Positions 61,934-64,000 of a DNA stretch of 64,000 bases are shown here, piece by piece; position 1 is the stretch's first letter; each line of letters opens with the position of its first letter. The notes under the pieces were generated by a model that was given only the letters and a program-made list of their open reading frames with translations, was not told the DNA's origin and searched no databases. The DNA lies in contig NZ_JAUTAU010000001.1 in the NCBI RefSeq assembly GCF_030818775.1, positions 3,104,001 to 3,168,000 on the forward strand, written 5' to 3'. The DNA is from Bacillus sp. SORGH_AS_0510 (GTDB taxonomy: Bacteria; Bacillota; Bacilli; Bacillales; Cytobacillaceae). The translations under genes were made by a program, and so were the position numbers.

Positions 61934-62683
61934 TTAGATTACCCATTTATGGATGGCTTTTGCCACTCCATCTTCTTCATTTGTTGAGGTAATCCAGTCT
62001 GCCGACGCTTTAACAATTTCTTGAGCATTTCCCATTGCTACGCCGACCCCTGCTTCTTTGATCATCGCTAAATCATTCATACTGTCACCAACAGCCATTA
62101 CATTCTTCATATCTATCCCTAAACGACTGCAAACCATTCTTAGTCCTTTTGCTTTATTAATCCCAACAGGATTTACCTCAATATTTTTCAGAGTTGAATT
62201 GCTTAGTTCGAATTCACCTTTCGCTTCAAGCTCCTGTTTAATTAGCTCTCTTGTAGTATCATCATCAATATTAAAACCAAATTTTAACCATTCTACACTA
62301 TGTAGGTCCTCCGGCATTTCATTATGCCAGCTTCGATCCGTGCTTATCGCCCAAAATTTGGTTTGATGTTGTTTCGTTAGTTCCCACATCCATTGGATAA
62401 GTTCGGTATTCACTAGGTTTCTCTCCACTAACTGACGCTGATGGTCCCAAATTTCACTTCCATTTACCGTTACCAAATATGAAGTCAATTCAAGCGAATC
62501 AGCATGTTCTCTACTAGTACCAATGGAGCGACCAGTACTAAGAACAACGGCAATACCCTTTTCCTGTGCCTTTTTAATTGCTTGACGATTGGCCTCTGAG
62601 ATCTCTCCTTTTTTATTTAAAAGAGTTCCATCCATATCAAGTGCGATAAGTTTAATTTCTACATCCTTTTTATAGTTATCCAT
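61934..62683 (-). CDS. Cof-type HAD phosphatase
   Basis: HAD hydrolase of subfamily IIB, 249 residues. Motif I is ALDMDGTLL with the nucleophilic Asp near residue 15, motif II VLSTGRS near 47-53, Lys in KAKGL and motif IV GDSMNDLAMI. The C2B cap lies between and is shorter than usual, consistent with the 249-residue length. Such enzymes dephosphorylate sugar phosphates, nucleotides or FMN precursors; no specific substrate is indicated. Confidence 0.92.
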   Translation of the reverse strand: MDNYKKDVEIKLIALDMDGTLLNKKGEISEANRQAIKKAQEKGIAVVLSTGRSIGTSREHADSLELTSYLVTVNGSEIWDHQRQLVERNLVNTELIQWMWELTKQHQTKFWAISTDRSWHNEMPEDLHSVEWLKFGFNIDDDTTRELIKQELEAKGEFELSNSTLKNIEVNPVGINKAKGLRMVCSRLGIDMKNVMAVGDSMNDLAMIKEAGVGVAMGNAQEIVKASADWITSTNEEDGVAKAIHKWVI

Positions 62684-62781
62684 ATGTATTTGTCTCCTTT
62701 CGCCCTTTCCTTACTAGGGTAACACCTTTTACGATAAATAAACAAAAGTTACGGTTTACATAATTATTTTATATAAAACAA

Positions 62782-62812
62782 AAAGAACTCTTACTTATAT
62801 ATAGAGTTCTTT
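62782..62812 (-). terminator. Terminator of the ABC exporter gene
   Basis: AAAGAACTCT / AGAGTTCTTT stem with an 11-base loop; the minus-strand exit reads TTTGTTTTAT. Confidence 0.75.
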
Positions 62813-62818
62813 CTGTTT

Positions 62819-64000
62819 TTATCGCTGAAATTGCACACGGTGAAGGTTTGCAAAGATACCGCCTTGTTCAATGAGGTCATCATGGCGTCCCTCTTCTGCA
62901 ATCCCATCTTCCGTTACGACAACTATCCGATCAGCATTGCGAATAGTCGCAAGTCTATGGGCAATAATAAGTGTTGTCCTGTTCTGCGCTAACTCCATCA
63001 ATGCTTCTTGAATTACCATTTCCGTTTCTGTATCTAACGCAGAAGTAGCTTCATCCAAAATTAAGATCGGAGGATTTTTCAAAAACATACGTGCAATGGC
63101 AATTCGTTGTTTTTGTCCCCCAGAAAGTTTCAACCCTCTTTCTCCAATTTGTGTTTCATAGCCGTCCGGTAAGGTAGCAATAAATTGTTCAAGATGGGCA
63201 CGTCGTGCTGCATCATAAATTTCTTCATCCGTTGCATTTTGCTTTCCATAAGCGATGTTCTCACGGAGAGTGCCAGTAAAAAGAAACACATCCTGTTGAA
63301 CAATTCCAATTTGGGAACGTAGTGATTTTTTAGTCAAATCCCGAATATCCATACCGTCGATTTTAATTTCCCCACTATTCACATCATAAAATCTTGGAAT
63401 TAACGAGCAAATTGTCGTCTTACCAGCTCCTGATGGGCCTACAAATGCAACCGTTTCACCAGCATTGATCTTCAAATCAATATGTTCGAGGACTGATTTA
63501 TGCCTGTCATACCGAAAAGAAACATCATTAAACACAATATCTCCTTTTAAGGAATCAACCACAATTGCATCCTTTGTATCTTTGACTTCCGGTTCTGAAT
63601 CAATTAATTCAATAAAACGCTTAAATCCTGCCATTCCTTTTGGATAAAGTTCCATAATTGCACTGATTTTATCAATAGGTTTAAAGAGAACATTAACATA
63701 AAGAACAAAACCTACCAGTTCTCCATATGTCAATTGACCTGTAAAACTTAACCAAGCGCCGTAAACGAGAACAATAATGGTAATTAACCTTGTCATCATA
63801 TAAATGCCTGATAAGCTGAACGACATAACCCGATATCCACCGAGTTTGGAAGCACGGTAGGTCTTATTATTCTTTTTAAATCTAGCAATCTCATAATCTT
63901 CATTTGTAAATGATTGAACAACCCGACTACCTGACACACTATCCTCAACACGAGCATTCACATCTGCAATACTTGAATACATTTGCCCCCAGGCCTTATT
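62819..64000 (-). CDS. ABC transporter, fused permease/ATPase (5' end cut by window edge)
   Basis: Exporter of the MsbA/LmrA type; the frame is open to the right edge, giving 393 residues without the first transmembrane helices. The visible part begins NKAWGQMYSSIADVNARVEDSVSG, covers the end of the membrane domain (VYGAWLSFTGQLTYGELVGF) and an ATPase with GPSGAGKT, LSGGQKQR and ILILDEAT, all intact. A-loop Tyr in SFRYD. Closely resembles YfiB/YfiC-like heterodimer or homodimer multidrug exporters of bacilli. Partner gene not seen. Confidence 0.93.
   Translation of the reverse strand, partial: NKAWGQMYSSIADVNARVEDSVSGSRVVQSFTNEDYEIARFKKNNKTYRASKLGGYRVMSFSLSGIYMMTRLITIIVLVYGAWLSFTGQLTYGELVGFVLYVNVLFKPIDKISAIMELYPKGMAGFKRFIELIDSEPEVKDTKDAIVVDSLKGDIVFNDVSFRYDRHKSVLEHIDLKINAGETVAFVGPSGAGKTTICSLIPRFYDVNSGEIKIDGMDIRDLTKKSLRSQIGIVQQDVFLFTGTLRENIAYGKQNATDEEIYDAARRAHLEQFIATLPDGYETQIGERGLKLSGGQKQRIAIARMFLKNPPILILDEATSALDTETEMVIQEALMELAQNRTTLIIAHRLATIRNADRIVVVTEDGIAEEGRHDDLIEQGGIFANLHRVQFQR

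Overview
The window looks like a chromosomal segment of a low-GC, Gram-positive, spore-forming Bacillaceae (Bacillus, Neobacillus or Mesobacillus-like). This rests on AGGAGG-type ribosome sites, a gerA-type germination operon, a PerR box before a vegetative catalase, RFN and B12 riboswitches, YwbE and DUF3147 proteins, and intergenic repeats of a kind common in bacilli. The ends cut an acyl-CoA dehydrogenase (left) and an ABC exporter (right).

Bases 1-27000 are one large catabolic region, entirely on the minus strand. It has three acyl-CoA ligases, three acyl-CoA dehydrogenases, two thiolases, a two-part MaoC hydratase, two hotdog thioesterases, several SDRs, a class II aldolase-like protein, a ketopantoate-reductase-like protein, a TetR regulator, a complete LivKHMGF-type ABC importer (livM frameshifted) and a block of MBL hydrolase, ligase, R2lox oxidase, aldehyde dehydrogenase and Fe-alcohol dehydrogenase. 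Two near-identical 22-bp palindromes, before the SDR at 17082 and the acyl-CoA dehydrogenase at 26929, suggest one regulon. A coherent reading is import of an organic acid or hydrocarbon-derived compound, oxidation by R2lox/ADH/ALDH, CoA activation and beta-oxidation. The substrate is unknown.

Bases 27000-45000 are mixed: a DUF3147 pair, an SDR, small genes, a GNAT, a PAS histidine kinase, a gerK-ordered germination operon (A-C-B), an aldo/keto reductase, an MFS pump, an orphan holin, a MacB-like ABC system and a class A penicillin-binding protein.

Bases 45000-51300 are a B12 uptake operon behind a cobalamin riboswitch: a wall-anchored protein with two DUF4430 (transcobalamin-like) domains plus an alpha/alpha-barrel region, a DUF4430 lipoprotein, EcfT, a fused double ECF ATPase and an S component. 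It resembles a bacterial analogue of intrinsic factor or transcobalamin feeding an ECF importer. Bases 51600-55650 are the riboflavin operon ribD-ribE-ribBA-ribH behind an FMN riboswitch. The right end holds a GyrI-like protein, a membrane protein, a beta-lactamase-fold hydrolase, an SDR, katA, ywbE, a cold-shock protein, a HAD phosphatase and an ABC exporter.

Two repeat systems cut across this layout. One is a MITE-like element of about 180-240 bp, seven copies all in the same orientation, with GGCTTTGTTAAA-type ends, exact 8-bp target duplications at two copies, and compensatory base changes in its stems. The other is three intergenic arrays of short units spaced on average 20.5 bp, about two helical turns, with related but different cores. 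A single two-hairpin repeat lies near 9000. Frameshifts occur in homopolymer runs in livM and in a small gene at 36325.
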